This document shows, one piece after another, positions 35,882 through 43,048 of a stretch of DNA of 43,048 nucleotides. Made by a program: the position numbers and the translations under genes. A model generated the notes under the pieces. The model did no database searches, had not been told where the DNA came from, and saw nothing but the letters and a program-made list of their open reading frames with translations. This stretch comes from Microbacterium sp. (lineage in GTDB: Bacteria > Actinomycetota > Actinomycetes > Actinomycetales > Microbacteriaceae): the NCBI RefSeq assembly GCF_031178525.1, contig NZ_JAPSJA010000002.1, positions 1 to 43,048 of the forward strand, in the 5' to 3' direction. The first letter of the stretch is position 1; every line of letters starts with the position of its first letter.

Positions 35882-36349
35882 TCAGCGGGTTCCCCAGTCG
35901 TACAGCTGCTTGCGCAGCTTCAGGTAGACGAACGTCTCGGTCGACGCGACGCCGTCGAGCGAGCGGATGCGGTCGTTGAGCACGTCGAGCAGCTTCTCGT
36001 CGTCCTCGGCCACGACCTCGACGAGCAGGTCGAAGCTGCCGGCCGTGAGCACCACGTAGATGACGTCGGGGATCTCGGCGATCTGATCCGCGATCGTGCG
36101 GGTGTCGCCGGAGACGCGCACCCCGATCATCGCCTGCCGCAGGAACCCCATCTGGAGCGGATCCGTCACCGCGACGATCTGCATCACGCCGGAATCCATC
36201 AGGCGCTGCACGCGTTGCCGCACGGCCGCCTCCGACAGCCCCACCGCTTTGCCCACCTCGGCGTAGGAGCGGCGTCCGTCGACCTGCAGCTGCTCGATGA
36301 TCGCCTTCGAGGTGTCGTCCAGGGGGGCCTTGGTATCACGAGGGGGCAT
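35882..36349 (-). CDS. Lrp/AsnC family transcriptional regulator
   Basis: This 155-aa protein has the standard two-domain layout: an N-terminal winged helix-turn-helix (LDDTSKAIIEQLQVDGRRSYAEVGKAVGLSEAAVRQRVQRLMDSGVM) and a C-terminal AsnC/RAM ligand-binding domain (RQAMIGVRVSGDTRTIADQIAEIPDVIYVVLTAGSFDLLVEVVAEDDEKLLDVLND). The open frame extends to 36505, but the ATG at 36349 gives normal length. Its start codon lies inside an AT-rich dyad, ATATG-AC-CATAT, suggesting autoregulation. The aminotransferase gene follows after 19 nt on the same strand, so an amino acid or amine is the likely effector. A peptidase-like gene is divergent. Confidence 0.93.
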   Translation of the reverse strand: MPPRDTKAPLDDTSKAIIEQLQVDGRRSYAEVGKAVGLSEAAVRQRVQRLMDSGVMQIVAVTDPLQMGFLRQAMIGVRVSGDTRTIADQIAEIPDVIYVVLTAGSFDLLVEVVAEDDEKLLDVLNDRIRSLDGVASTETFVYLKLRKQLYDWGTR

Positions 36350-36359
36350 ATGACCATAT
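36348..36359. promoter_or_regulatory. AT-rich dyad over lrp-type start codon
   Basis: ATATG and CATAT arms around AC, followed by TTGACA. Such an AT-rich patch is unusual in this sequence, and Lrp-family proteins favour such sites. A candidate autoregulatory operator for the divergent lrp and peptidase genes. Confidence 0.45.
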
Positions 36360-36467
36360 TGACAGTGGTGCAATGGTCTGACAAGGGATTCCGCAGCTTC
36401 GGTGCTTCTAGACAGGGGAAACCGAAAGCCGAAGTCCGGCTCGCTCACGAACGGGGAGGATGGTTCC

Positions 36468-37751
36468 ATGACCGTCTTCTCGTATCGGGTGCGTGACCGC
36501 GTCATCCGGGATCACACCGTGACCGTGCCGCTCGACTGGACAGAGCCCGAGGACGGCCGGACGATCGAGGTCTTCGCGCGCGAGGTGGCGCACGTGCAGC
36601 GGCAGGACGCGCCCATCCTGGTGTTCCTGCAGGGCGGTCCGGGAGGCAAGGGGCCGCGGCCGGTGCCCGGGCCCGACTGGATCGACGAGGTGCTGCGCAC
36701 ACACCGCGTGCTGCTGCTGGACCAGCGCGGCACGGGACGGTCGACCCGCGTCGAGGCGGCATCGATCGCGGGCATGTCGGCCGCGGAGGCAGCGGAGTAC
36801 ATCCGGAAGTTCCGCGCCGAGCAGATCATCGCCGATCTCGAGCACCTGCGCCGGACGGTCTTCGACGGCGTGCGCTGGCAGACACTCGGGCAGAGCTACG
36901 GGGGCTTCCTGACGCTGACCTACCTGTCGTTCCACCCCGAAGCCGTGTCCGCCGCCTACGTCACGGGTGGGCTGACCACGTTCGAGCCGGAAGCGCTCGA
37001 CGTCTACCGCCGCACGCTTCCGCGCGTCGCCGACAAGACCGCGGAGTTCTACCGCCGGTATCCGCAGGACGCCGAGGTGATCGCCCGGGTCGTCGACGTG
37101 GTGCAGAGCACGGACGTGCGCCTGCCCAGCGGCGACCGGCTGAGCGCCCGTCGCCTGCAGACCCTCGGCATCGCGTTCGGCATGCAGCCGGGGTTCGAGC
37201 AGCTCCATTGGCTGTTCGACGAGGCGTTCTCCGCTCCCGGTCGCCTCAGCGACCACTTCCTCGCCGAGGTGGACGCGCACACGCAGTACTGGGGCGGCCC
37301 GCTGTATGCGCTGCTGCAGGAGGAGATCTACGCGGCCGGTCCCGGCGCGACCGCGTGGGCGGCCGAGCGCGTGCGGGCCGGGCTCGGCGGCTTCGAGCCG
37401 GACACCGTGCCCGTCCCGTTCACGGGCGAGATGTTCTTCCCGTGGATGTATGACGAGATCGCCTCGCTGAGACCCTTCCGGGACGCCGCGCACGCACTCG
37501 CCGAGCGCGAGGACCATCCGGCCCTCTACGACGCGGCTCAGCTGCGCCGCAACGAGGTGCCGATCGCGGCGGCGATGTACTTCGACGACATGTACGTCGA
37601 CTTCGGCCACGCGCAGCAGACGGCCCGAGAGGTGCCGAACACGCACCTGTGGGTGACGAACGAGTACGAGCACGACGGACTGCGCCAGGACACCCGCGTC
37701 GTGCGCACCCTGATCGACCGCGTCGTCGCGGAGGGCGGGCCGCTGGACTGA
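36468..37751 (+). CDS. Alpha/beta hydrolase, S33 proline iminopeptidase-like
   Basis: This 427-aa cytoplasmic protein resembles proline iminopeptidases of family S33, which release N-terminal proline from short peptides. The oxyanion motif FLQGGPGGKGPRP, the DQRGTGRS strand-turn and the nucleophile elbow LGQSYGGFLTL carry the serine. A central cap of helices follows, then the late PIAAAMYFDDMYVD with the acidic residue and YEHDGLR with the histidine. The ATG at 36468 has GGGGAGGA upstream and fits the MTVFSYRVRDRVIRDHTVTVPLDW start of homologues. It is divergent from the Lrp gene, so the regulator could also control it. Exact specificity is inferred. Confidence 0.88.
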   Translation: MTVFSYRVRDRVIRDHTVTVPLDWTEPEDGRTIEVFAREVAHVQRQDAPILVFLQGGPGGKGPRPVPGPDWIDEVLRTHRVLLLDQRGTGRSTRVEAASIAGMSAAEAAEYIRKFRAEQIIADLEHLRRTVFDGVRWQTLGQSYGGFLTLTYLSFHPEAVSAAYVTGGLTTFEPEALDVYRRTLPRVADKTAEFYRRYPQDAEVIARVVDVVQSTDVRLPSGDRLSARRLQTLGIAFGMQPGFEQLHWLFDEAFSAPGRLSDHFLAEVDAHTQYWGGPLYALLQEEIYAAGPGATAWAAERVRAGLGGFEPDTVPVPFTGEMFFPWMYDEIASLRPFRDAAHALAEREDHPALYDAAQLRRNEVPIAAAMYFDDMYVDFGHAQQTAREVPNTHLWVTNEYEHDGLRQDTRVVRTLIDRVVAEGGPLD

Positions 37752-37770
37752 CCGGCGGCCGCCGTGGCGG

Positions 37771-38322
37771 CTAGCGCACGACCTCGTACCGCAGGTCGAC
37801 CTCGCGGTGCGGATCGTCGCCGAGAAGATTGCGCAGCCGGATGGGATCGCGGCCGACCGCGTCGTACAGGCGGATGCCGTCGCCCAGCAGCACGGGCGCG
37901 ATGTGGAGGTCGAGCTGGTCGAGCAGGCCGCGCGCGAGCAGCTCGGCACCGATCGTCGGCGAGTGCACCTCGATGTTCCTGCCGCCGGCCGCCTCGCGCG
38001 CGATCTCCACGGCCTCGGCGACGTCGACATCGAGGAAGGTCACGCCGTCGGCGGGCGGGGCGTCCTGCGGATGGTGGGTGAGGACGAACACCGGCCCGTC
38101 CCACGTGCCGTACGGGCGCGCGCCGGGGAATGCGTCCCAGCCCCGCCGCCCGCCGATCACGGCGCCCAGCGTCTCGATGTACGCCTCGACGAGGCCGTCA
38201 CGGCCCGTGATGCCCTCCATCCACGACAGGTCATGATCCGGCCCCGCAACGAACCCGTCGAGCGTCATCGAGAAGTGCCAGATGACCTTGCCGGCCGCGA
38301 CGGGCGGCGTCCACTCGTCCAT
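37771..38322 (-). CDS. Dihydrofolate reductase family protein (RibD C-terminal type), copy 2
   Basis: This 183-aa protein belongs to the DHFR-like RibD C-terminal reductase fold. Signatures are VIWHFSMTLDGFVAGPDHDLSWM, then GAVIGGRRGWDAFPGA, GPVFVLTHHP, the NADPH-binding GGRNIEVHSPTIGAELLARGLLDQLDLHIAPVLLGDGIRL and a C-terminal beta strand. Free-standing proteins of this kind are frequent in actinobacteria and their substrates are unknown. ATG 38322 has GGAAGG 7 nt upstream; GTG 38325 adds one residue. The upstream gene of the same family ends in the same codons, so the pair is cotranscribed. Confidence 0.88.
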   Translation of the reverse strand: MDEWTPPVAAGKVIWHFSMTLDGFVAGPDHDLSWMEGITGRDGLVEAYIETLGAVIGGRRGWDAFPGARPYGTWDGPVFVLTHHPQDAPPADGVTFLDVDVAEAVEIAREAAGGRNIEVHSPTIGAELLARGLLDQLDLHIAPVLLGDGIRLYDAVGRDPIRLRNLLGDDPHREVDLRYEVVR

Positions 38323-38981
38323 CACGCCACCTTCCGATCGAGGGTGAGATGCGTGGTGCCGCTCGGGGTCGTGACCGAGGCGATGTCGTACCGCGCCTCG
38401 AGTGCCTCGAGGCCGTCCCAGAGTCGCACGCCGCGACCGAGCAGGATCGGAACCACCGCGATGTGCGCATGGTCCACCAGCCCCTCGGCGAGGAAATCGC
38501 GAAGCATCGTGGGTCCGCCGCCGATGTGGATGTCGCGCCCGCCCGCGAGGTCACGCGCGGCAGCGAGCGCCTCGATCGGCGGAGCGTCCAGGAAGTGGAA
38601 GGTGGTCTCGCCCACGGGCAGCGGATCGCGCGGACGGTGCGTCAGCACGATCACGGGCGTATGGAACGGCGGCTCCTCACCCCACCAGCCCCGCCAGTCG
38701 GGGTCGTCCTGCCAGCCGGGCGGGCCGTACTTGCCGGCGCCCATGATCTCGACGCCGATGCCGCGGCCCTGCTGGGAGGCGAATGCGTCATCCGGCGCGG
38801 TCGACGGGTCGACATCCATCCGCTCGCGCCCGACCGCTCGCGCCTGGAAGGTCTCAGTCGGGAAGAACCATTCGTGCAGCCGCATGCCCGCGTGCCCGAA
38901 AGGCGCATCGAGCGACAGCCCCTGTCCCGTGCCGAACCCGTCGAGCGAGACCGAGAAGTTGTGTGCTCTGACCCGAGGCAT
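38322..38981 (-). CDS. Dihydrofolate reductase family protein (RibD C-terminal type), copy 1
   Basis: This 219-aa protein has the same fold as its downstream neighbour. It opens RAHNFSVSLDGFGTGQGLSLDAPFGHAG, has PVIVLTHRPRDPLPVGETTFHFLDAPP, the NADPH-type GGRDIHIGGGPTMLRDFLAEGLVDHAHIAVVPILLGRGVRLWDGL, and ends in a beta strand. It is longer than copy 2 because of a central acidic/aromatic segment (GWQDDPDWRGWWGEEPPFH). The ATG at 38981 has GGAG 5 nt upstream. Its stop overlaps the start of copy 2. The two share the fold but differ strongly, so this is not a recent duplication. Confidence 0.9.
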   Translation of the reverse strand: MPRVRAHNFSVSLDGFGTGQGLSLDAPFGHAGMRLHEWFFPTETFQARAVGRERMDVDPSTAPDDAFASQQGRGIGVEIMGAGKYGPPGWQDDPDWRGWWGEEPPFHTPVIVLTHRPRDPLPVGETTFHFLDAPPIEALAAARDLAGGRDIHIGGGPTMLRDFLAEGLVDHAHIAVVPILLGRGVRLWDGLEALEARYDIASVTTPSGTTHLTLDRKVA

Positions 38982-39062
38982 CCGTGCTCCTTCGCCGTGC
39001 CGACCCGATCAGGACGGTAGCGGGATCGAGCGCGCGGCGATAGGGGCGACGCGGCGGGAACG

Positions 39063-39096
39063 ACGAAGGGCCCGTCCCGGAGGACGAGCCCTTCGT
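39063..39096 (-). terminator. Terminator after Bax inhibitor-like gene
   Basis: ACGAAGGGC pairs with GCCCTTCGT, and CGTCC with GGACG inside, around a CGGA loop. It lies 17 nt past the stop of the minus-strand gene at 39114. Confidence 0.8.
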
Positions 39097-39113
39097 AAGC
39101 GTGACGCGAGAGG

Positions 39114-40001
39114 TCAGTCGTTGCCGCGCAGGATCGCGATGATGCGCAGGATCTCGACGTAGATCCAGATGACGGTCGCGACGATGCCGAACGAGGCCTT
39201 CCAGCCGAGCTTGCGCGGCGCGCCGTTGCGGGCGCCGTTCTGCACGAACTCGAAGTCCATGACGAGCATGTACGCGGCCATCAGAACGGCCAGGATGCCG
39301 ATGATCACACCGAGGGGCATGCCCATGATCTCGACGGAGCGCATGCCCCAGGCGAGCTCGCTGAAGGGGCCGCCGAAGACCATGAAGCCGACGTTCAGCA
39401 GGCTGAAGACGAGGTAGCCGAGCGAGGCGATCAGGACGATCTTGGTCATGCGGGGCGACGTGCGCACCTTGCCGCTGGCGAACAGCGCGAGCGTGACGCC
39501 CACGACCGCGAGCGTCGCGAGGGTCGCCTGCAGCACGATGCCGGGGAAGACCATCTCCATCCACAGCGAGAACGCGCCGACGAACAGGCCCTGTGCGGCC
39601 GAGTAGGCGAGCACGAGGCCCGCACCCGGCATGCGCTTGAAGGAGTTCACGAGGCCGAGCACGAAGCCCGCGATCGCGCCGACGACCGCGATGCCCAGGC
39701 CCATGCCGGGGTTCATGGTCGTGACGAACCAGCCGGCCGCGGCGGCGACCAGCAGCACCGCGAACGTCGCGAGCGTCTTGTGGATCGTGTCCTCGATCGT
39801 CATCCGGCCCGTGTCGACGGCGTCGGCCGAGGGCGCGGAGTAGAGGTTCTCGAGGTTCGCGGCGGGCGGCGGGACGAGGCCCGGCGACCGCTGTCCGGCG
39901 GCGGGACCGCCCGGGTAGGTCTGCGCCGCGTACGACTGCGGGGCCTGCGGCGGGCGCGTCGAGGTCTGGAACGCAGGATCGTTGAATCCCAGCTTGGCCA
40001 T
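39114..40001 (-). CDS. Bax inhibitor-1/YccA family membrane protein
   Basis: This 295-aa protein has a hydrophilic N-terminus of about 75 residues rich in Pro, Gln and Ala, followed by seven hydrophobic segments. The Bax1-I/YccA core includes TIHKTLATFAVLLVAAAAGWFVT, GLGIAVVGAIAGFVLGLVNSF, AYSAAQGLFVGAFSLWMEMVFPGIVLQATLATLAVVGVTLALFASG and the C-terminal VLMAAYMLVMDFEFVQNGARNGAPRKLGWKASFGIVATVIWIYVEILRIIAIL with paired acidic residues. In E. coli YccA interacts with FtsH; the actinobacterial role is unknown. The ATG at 40001 has GGAG 10 nt upstream. A terminator follows at 39063-39096. Confidence 0.93.
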   Translation of the reverse strand: MAKLGFNDPAFQTSTRPPQAPQSYAAQTYPGGPAAGQRSPGLVPPPAANLENLYSAPSADAVDTGRMTIEDTIHKTLATFAVLLVAAAAGWFVTTMNPGMGLGIAVVGAIAGFVLGLVNSFKRMPGAGLVLAYSAAQGLFVGAFSLWMEMVFPGIVLQATLATLAVVGVTLALFASGKVRTSPRMTKIVLIASLGYLVFSLLNVGFMVFGGPFSELAWGMRSVEIMGMPLGVIIGILAVLMAAYMLVMDFEFVQNGARNGAPRKLGWKASFGIVATVIWIYVEILRIIAILRGND

Positions 40002-40123
40002 GTTCGGTCAACTCCAAAGGGTTGCGGGACAGCACTGTCAGGGCTGTTGATCCACACTACCCACGGTTTCTTATGCCTGTGCTGGGATTTCCGCGCCGCT
40101 CCGTACGCCGCGGGCGAACTCCC

Positions 40124-40129
40124 TAGGCT
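40124..40129 (+). promoter_or_regulatory. -10 box of leaderless glpQ-like gene
   Basis: TAGGCT ends 7 nt before the GTG at 40137. Confidence 0.6.
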
Positions 40130-40136
40130 GGAGCCC

Positions 40137-41147
40137 GTGCCTCGCCGCCTGCCGCTCGTGATCGGGCACCGCGGTGCGCCCGGATACCGCCCAGAGCACT
40201 CGCGCTCGTCCTACGACCTGGCGCTCGAGCTCGGCGTCGACGCGGTCGAACCCGACATCGTGGCGTCGCGAGACGGCGTGCTCGTCGTGCGTCACGAGAA
40301 CGAGATCTCCGGTACGACGAACGTGGCCGACCGCCCCGAGTTCGCCGACCGCCGCACGACGAAGATCGTCGACGGCGTGAAGCTCGCCGGCTGGTTCACG
40401 GAGGACTTCACCTGGGACGAGCTGTCCACGCTCACGACGCGCGAGCGGATCCCGGACCTCCGGCCCCGCAGCGCGACGTTCGACGATGCGCAGCCCATGC
40501 TGCGCCTGACCGACGTGCTCGACCTCGTGCGCGCGGGGTCGCTCGCGCAGGGGCGCGAGATCGGCGTCGTGCTCGAGATCAAGCACGCCACCTACTTCGC
40601 CTCGGTCGGGCTCGATCTCGCGCCGATGATCCTGCGCGATCTGAAGGCGACGGGATGGGACACCGGCGATCTGCCGCTCGTCGTCGAGTCGTTCGAATCG
40701 ACGATCCTGCATCGCCTGCGCGAGCGCGGCCTGCCCGCCACCTACATCTACCTGCTGGAGGCGAAGGGGAAGCCGTTCGATCTCGTCGCCGCGCACGGTG
40801 ACGCCGCGCCCTCGTACCCCGTGACCGCCAAGCCGCGCGGCCTCGACGGGCTCGTCGGCGTGGTGGACGGCATCAGCGTGGACAAGCGGATGATCCTGGC
40901 GCCGGATCGCCGCGGGCGAGCGACGGGTCCCTCGCCCGTCGTGGCCGACGCGCACGCGCGCGGCCTGCAGGTGTACACGTGGACGTGTCGACCCGAGAAC
41001 GCGTTCCTCGTGAAGGAGTTCCGCGGGGCCGGCGGCAAGCCCGCGTTCGGGGACTACGAGGCCGAGTGGGACGTCGTCCGGCGCTCGGGCGTGGACGGCG
41101 TGTTCGTGGATCATCCGGATCTCGGAGTCGCGTTCTTCCGCGAGTGA
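40137..41147 (+). CDS. Glycerophosphodiester phosphodiesterase family protein
   Basis: GDPD enzymes hydrolyse glycerophosphodiesters to glycerol-3-phosphate and an alcohol. The 336-aa TIM-barrel protein has the conserved N-terminal LVIGHRGAPGYRPEHS with the catalytic histidine near residue 11. GVDAVEPDIVASRDGVLVVRHE supplies the metal-binding Glu38 and Asp40 and the second histidine near 53. Later segments are GREIGVVLEIKH, PLVVESFEST and GLQVYTWTCRPEN. No signal peptide is visible, so it acts in the cytoplasm, unlike E. coli GlpQ. GTG 40137 is preferred because a TAGGCT box lies 7 nt upstream and homologues start there. The Bax inhibitor-like gene is divergent. Confidence 0.92.
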   Translation: MPRRLPLVIGHRGAPGYRPEHSRSSYDLALELGVDAVEPDIVASRDGVLVVRHENEISGTTNVADRPEFADRRTTKIVDGVKLAGWFTEDFTWDELSTLTTRERIPDLRPRSATFDDAQPMLRLTDVLDLVRAGSLAQGREIGVVLEIKHATYFASVGLDLAPMILRDLKATGWDTGDLPLVVESFESTILHRLRERGLPATYIYLLEAKGKPFDLVAAHGDAAPSYPVTAKPRGLDGLVGVVDGISVDKRMILAPDRRGRATGPSPVVADAHARGLQVYTWTCRPENAFLVKEFRGAGGKPAFGDYEAEWDVVRRSGVDGVFVDHPDLGVAFFRE

Positions 41148-41176
41148 GCAGGCGGGGCCGTCGTCGCGGCGATCAC

Positions 41177-41182
41177 TACTCT
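41177..41182 (+). promoter_or_regulatory. -10 box of leaderless orphan gene
   Basis: TACTCT ends 6 nt before the GTG at 41189. Confidence 0.55.
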
Positions 41183-41188
41183 TGACGA

Positions 41189-41662
41189 GTGGTCACGCGG
41201 TTCGGTCCCCTGCACGCGGTGTCCTCCGGTCTCGTGATCGGCGACCCCTCCCGGCGGCATCTGCGCCTGAGCCCCGACGCGTTGCGGCACTGCGACGACG
41301 AGCGCGTGCTCGAGACCTTCGACTGGGCTTCCATCGAGCGCGTGAGGCTCGACCTCCCCACGACACGATTCCGGTGGCCCGGCGCCGCCGCCGCGCTGGC
41401 GACGAGCGCGCTCGTGCTGCTGATGCAGGACGATCCCGGCGTGCGCGTCGACGACCGGGCTGCGACGCTCACGACCGCATCGGGAGAGCGGCGCGTTCCC
41501 CTCAGCCAGCACCACATCGGCAGGTATTGGCGCGGCGCCGTGGCGCGATGCGAGGCCCTGCTTGCGCGGCTCGTCGAGACGCCCGCGCACCGCGAGCTGC
41601 TCGCGCAGCCAGAAGCCCTCGTGCGGGCGGTCGCGCGCTCGGCGGCGCTGCGACCGCAGTGA
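41189..41662 (+). CDS. Hypothetical protein
   Basis: I do not recognise this 157-aa protein. It begins VTRFGPLHAVSSGLVIGDPSRRHLRLSPDALRHCDDERVLETFDWASIERVRLDLPTT, which reads like a short PH-like or DUF-type beta sheet domain. A hydrophobic stretch (AAAALATSALVLLMQD) then lies near residues 63-80, and the C-terminal half is helical and charged. It has no cysteine-rich or catalytic motif that I can see. A leaderless-type promoter supports the GTG start, and the ORF has the same GC-rich third-position pattern as its neighbours, so I think it is a real gene. It lies between the phosphodiesterase gene and the helicase gene, on the same strand as both. Confidence 0.68.
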   Translation: MVTRFGPLHAVSSGLVIGDPSRRHLRLSPDALRHCDDERVLETFDWASIERVRLDLPTTRFRWPGAAAALATSALVLLMQDDPGVRVDDRAATLTTASGERRVPLSQHHIGRYWRGAVARCEALLARLVETPAHRELLAQPEALVRAVARSAALRPQ

Positions 41663-41707
41663 CCCGGCTCGAGCCCTGCGGCTCAGCCCGGTGTCAGAGG
41701 GCCGCCG

Positions 41708-41713
41708 TAGACT
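41708..41713 (+). promoter_or_regulatory. -10 box of uvrD/pcrA
   Basis: TAGACT lies 10 nt before the ATG at 41724, with GGAGG (41715-41719) between. The leader would be only a few nt long. I saw no actinobacterial LexA-type box (GAAC-N4-GTTC) nearby. Confidence 0.5.
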
Positions 41714-41723
41714 CGGAGGCGCA

Positions 41724-43048
41724 ATGAGCGACTCCTCCACGCCTGTCATCGTCCCCGCCGGATCCGGGCCGCGCGGCCCCGTGCCGGGCGCGTTCGACGA
41801 CCTCCTCGAGGGGCTCAACCCGCAGCAGCGCGAGGCGGTGGAGTACCGCGGCCCGGCGCTGCTGATCGTCGCGGGCGCCGGATCGGGCAAGACGCGCGTG
41901 CTGACGCATCGGATCGCGTCGCTGCTGCGCACGCGCGAGGCGTGGCCCAGCCAGATCCTCGCGATCACGTTCACGAACAAGGCCGCGGGCGAGATGCGCG
42001 AGCGCGTCGAGCAGCTCGTCGGCGACAGCGCGCGTGGCATGTGGATCTCGACCTTCCACTCGGCGTGCGTGCGCATCCTGCGTCGCGAGGCCGATCAGTT
42101 CGGGTTCACGAAGGCCTTCACGATCTACGACTCCGGCGACTCGCGCGCGCTCATCAAGCGCCTGGTCAAGGAGCACGAGGCCGACGCCCTCGGTCTCACG
42201 CCCGCGGCGGTGCAGTCGAAGATCTCCAAGCTCAAGAACGAGCTGCAGGACGCCGACTCGTACGCGCGCGACGCCAACATGAACGACCCCGTCGAGCGGG
42301 TGTTCACCGAGCTGTTCCGCGACTACCAGCGCCGGCTGCAGCGGGCCAACGCGTTCGACTTCGACGATCTGATCGCTCAGACCGTGTACCTGTTCCGCGC
42401 GTTCCCGCAGGTCGCCGACGTCTATCGCAAGCGGTTCCGGCACATCCTCGTCGACGAGTACCAGGACACGAATCACGCGCAGTATGCGCTGATCCACGAG
42501 CTGACGCGCCCCGTCTCGTCGTCGACCGACGTGGGCGGCGGCATGCTCGCGCTGATGGACGAGGCCGAGGGCGCCTCGCTCACGGTCGTGGGCGACTCGG
42601 ACCAGTCGATCTACGCGTTCCGGGGCGCCGACATCCGCAACATCACGGAGTTCGAGCGGGACTACCCCGGAGCCAGGGTCGTGCTGCTCGAGCAGAACTA
42701 CCGGTCGACGCAGAACATCCTGACGGCCGCGAACTCGGTCATCCGCAACAACTTCGACCGCAAGGACAAGCGGCTCTGGAGCGACCAGGGCGACGGCGAG
42801 AAGGTCATCGGCTTCACCGGCTACTCGCAGCACGACGAGGCCCAGTTCGTCGCCGACGAGATCGAGCAGCTGCGCCGCACGGGCGTCGACTACGGGCAGA
42901 TGGCGGTGTTCTACCGCACGAACTCGCAGTCACGAGCGCTGGAGGAGATCTTCATCCGCGCCGCGGTGCCCTACAAGATCATGGGCGGCACGAAGTTCTA
43001 CGAGCGGCAGGAGATCAAGGACGCGCTCGCGTACCTCGTCACGGTCGC
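41724..43048 (+). CDS. pcrA: ATP-dependent DNA helicase PcrA/UvrD, 3' end outside window
   Basis: PcrA/UvrD is a superfamily 1A 3'-5' helicase used in nucleotide excision repair and removal of RecA filaments. The visible 441 residues are the N-terminal half. They include the Q motif LNPQQREAVEY, Walker A IVAGAGSGKTRVLTHRI near 48-64, motif Ia AITFTNKAAGEMRERV, STFHSACVRILRRE and motif II ILVDEYQDTNHAQY. Motif III is VVGDSDQSIYAFRGADIRNI, motif IV VLLEQNYRSTQNIL, and YRTNSQSRALEE follows. A Ser/Gly/Asp-rich insertion between motifs II and III (about 260-280) is usual for actinobacterial PcrA. The gene is cut by the window's right edge, so the C-terminal domain and Tudor-like end are not visible. 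Confidence 0.96.
   Translation, partial: MSDSSTPVIVPAGSGPRGPVPGAFDDLLEGLNPQQREAVEYRGPALLIVAGAGSGKTRVLTHRIASLLRTREAWPSQILAITFTNKAAGEMRERVEQLVGDSARGMWISTFHSACVRILRREADQFGFTKAFTIYDSGDSRALIKRLVKEHEADALGLTPAAVQSKISKLKNELQDADSYARDANMNDPVERVFTELFRDYQRRLQRANAFDFDDLIAQTVYLFRAFPQVADVYRKRFRHILVDEYQDTNHAQYALIHELTRPVSSSTDVGGGMLALMDEAEGASLTVVGDSDQSIYAFRGADIRNITEFERDYPGARVVLLEQNYRSTQNILTAANSVIRNNFDRKDKRLWSDQGDGEKVIGFTGYSQHDEAQFVADEIEQLRRTGVDYGQMAVFYRTNSQSRALEEIFIRAAVPYKIMGGTKFYERQEIKDALAYLVTV

Noticed and set aside
38322..38981. Recent tandem duplication of the two RibD-C reductase genes
   Set aside because: The fold is shared, but lengths, central segments and most residues differ, so these are old paralogues placed together.

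Overview
The window is a high-GC, gene-dense actinobacterial chromosome segment. The closest fit is the family Microbacteriaceae, probably Microbacterium. This rests on protein similarity recognised by eye, the rplM-rpsI-glmM-coaA-glmS-acpS-alr-tsaE-tsaB-rimI-tsaD order, GTG/TTG starts, and many genes with a TANNNT -10 box only 6-7 nt before the start codon (leaderless mRNAs). I saw no tRNA, rRNA, CRISPR array, IS element or prophage. I list 48 genes. One, uvrD/pcrA, is cut by the right edge, and one small ORF is doubtful.

1-12633 is housekeeping: ribosomal proteins L13/S9, GlmM and GlmS (UDP-GlcNAc supply), a Ppx/GppA phosphatase, pantothenate kinase, holo-ACP synthase, alanine racemase, the tRNA t6A genes tsaE/tsaB/tsaD with rimI, and a THUMP-like methyltransferase. 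12634-13193 holds groES under a double CIRCE operator, with no groEL beside it. 13194-20124 holds a RarD-type transporter and a branched-chain amino-acid-type ABC system: a lipoprotein binding protein on + converging on livHMGF on -. Its LivH carries an N-terminal secreted domain.

20125-27004 is purine metabolism: guaB, a DUF2277 gene, cysteine-less guaB3, a SURF1-like gene, a deazaflavin-type oxidoreductase, a DUF3817 membrane protein and guaA, ending in a very strong hairpin. 27187-28831 is the most interesting locus: a ClgR/PopR-type activator followed by two overlapping clpP genes. The second ClpP has lost the nucleophilic serine at the usual position. Two sites resembling the Streptomyces PopR box lie in the two gaps around the regulator, and the regulator ends in an SsrA-like LALAA tail. 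I read it as an accessory, self-limiting Clp protease module.

28909-43048 is accessory metabolism and signalling: a second deazaflavin-type oxidoreductase, a transglutaminase-like protein, an FNT channel, a NarL/LiaR-like two-component system with a DUF4097-like membrane protein, an Lrp regulator with a class III aminotransferase, an S33-type peptidase, two tandem RibD-C reductases, a Bax-inhibitor-1 protein, a glycerophosphodiester phosphodiesterase, an orphan and the PcrA/UvrD helicase start. Several precise palindromes (4742-4771, 14275-14292, 20176-20190, 22238-22261, 34344-34408) mark possible operators or terminators.
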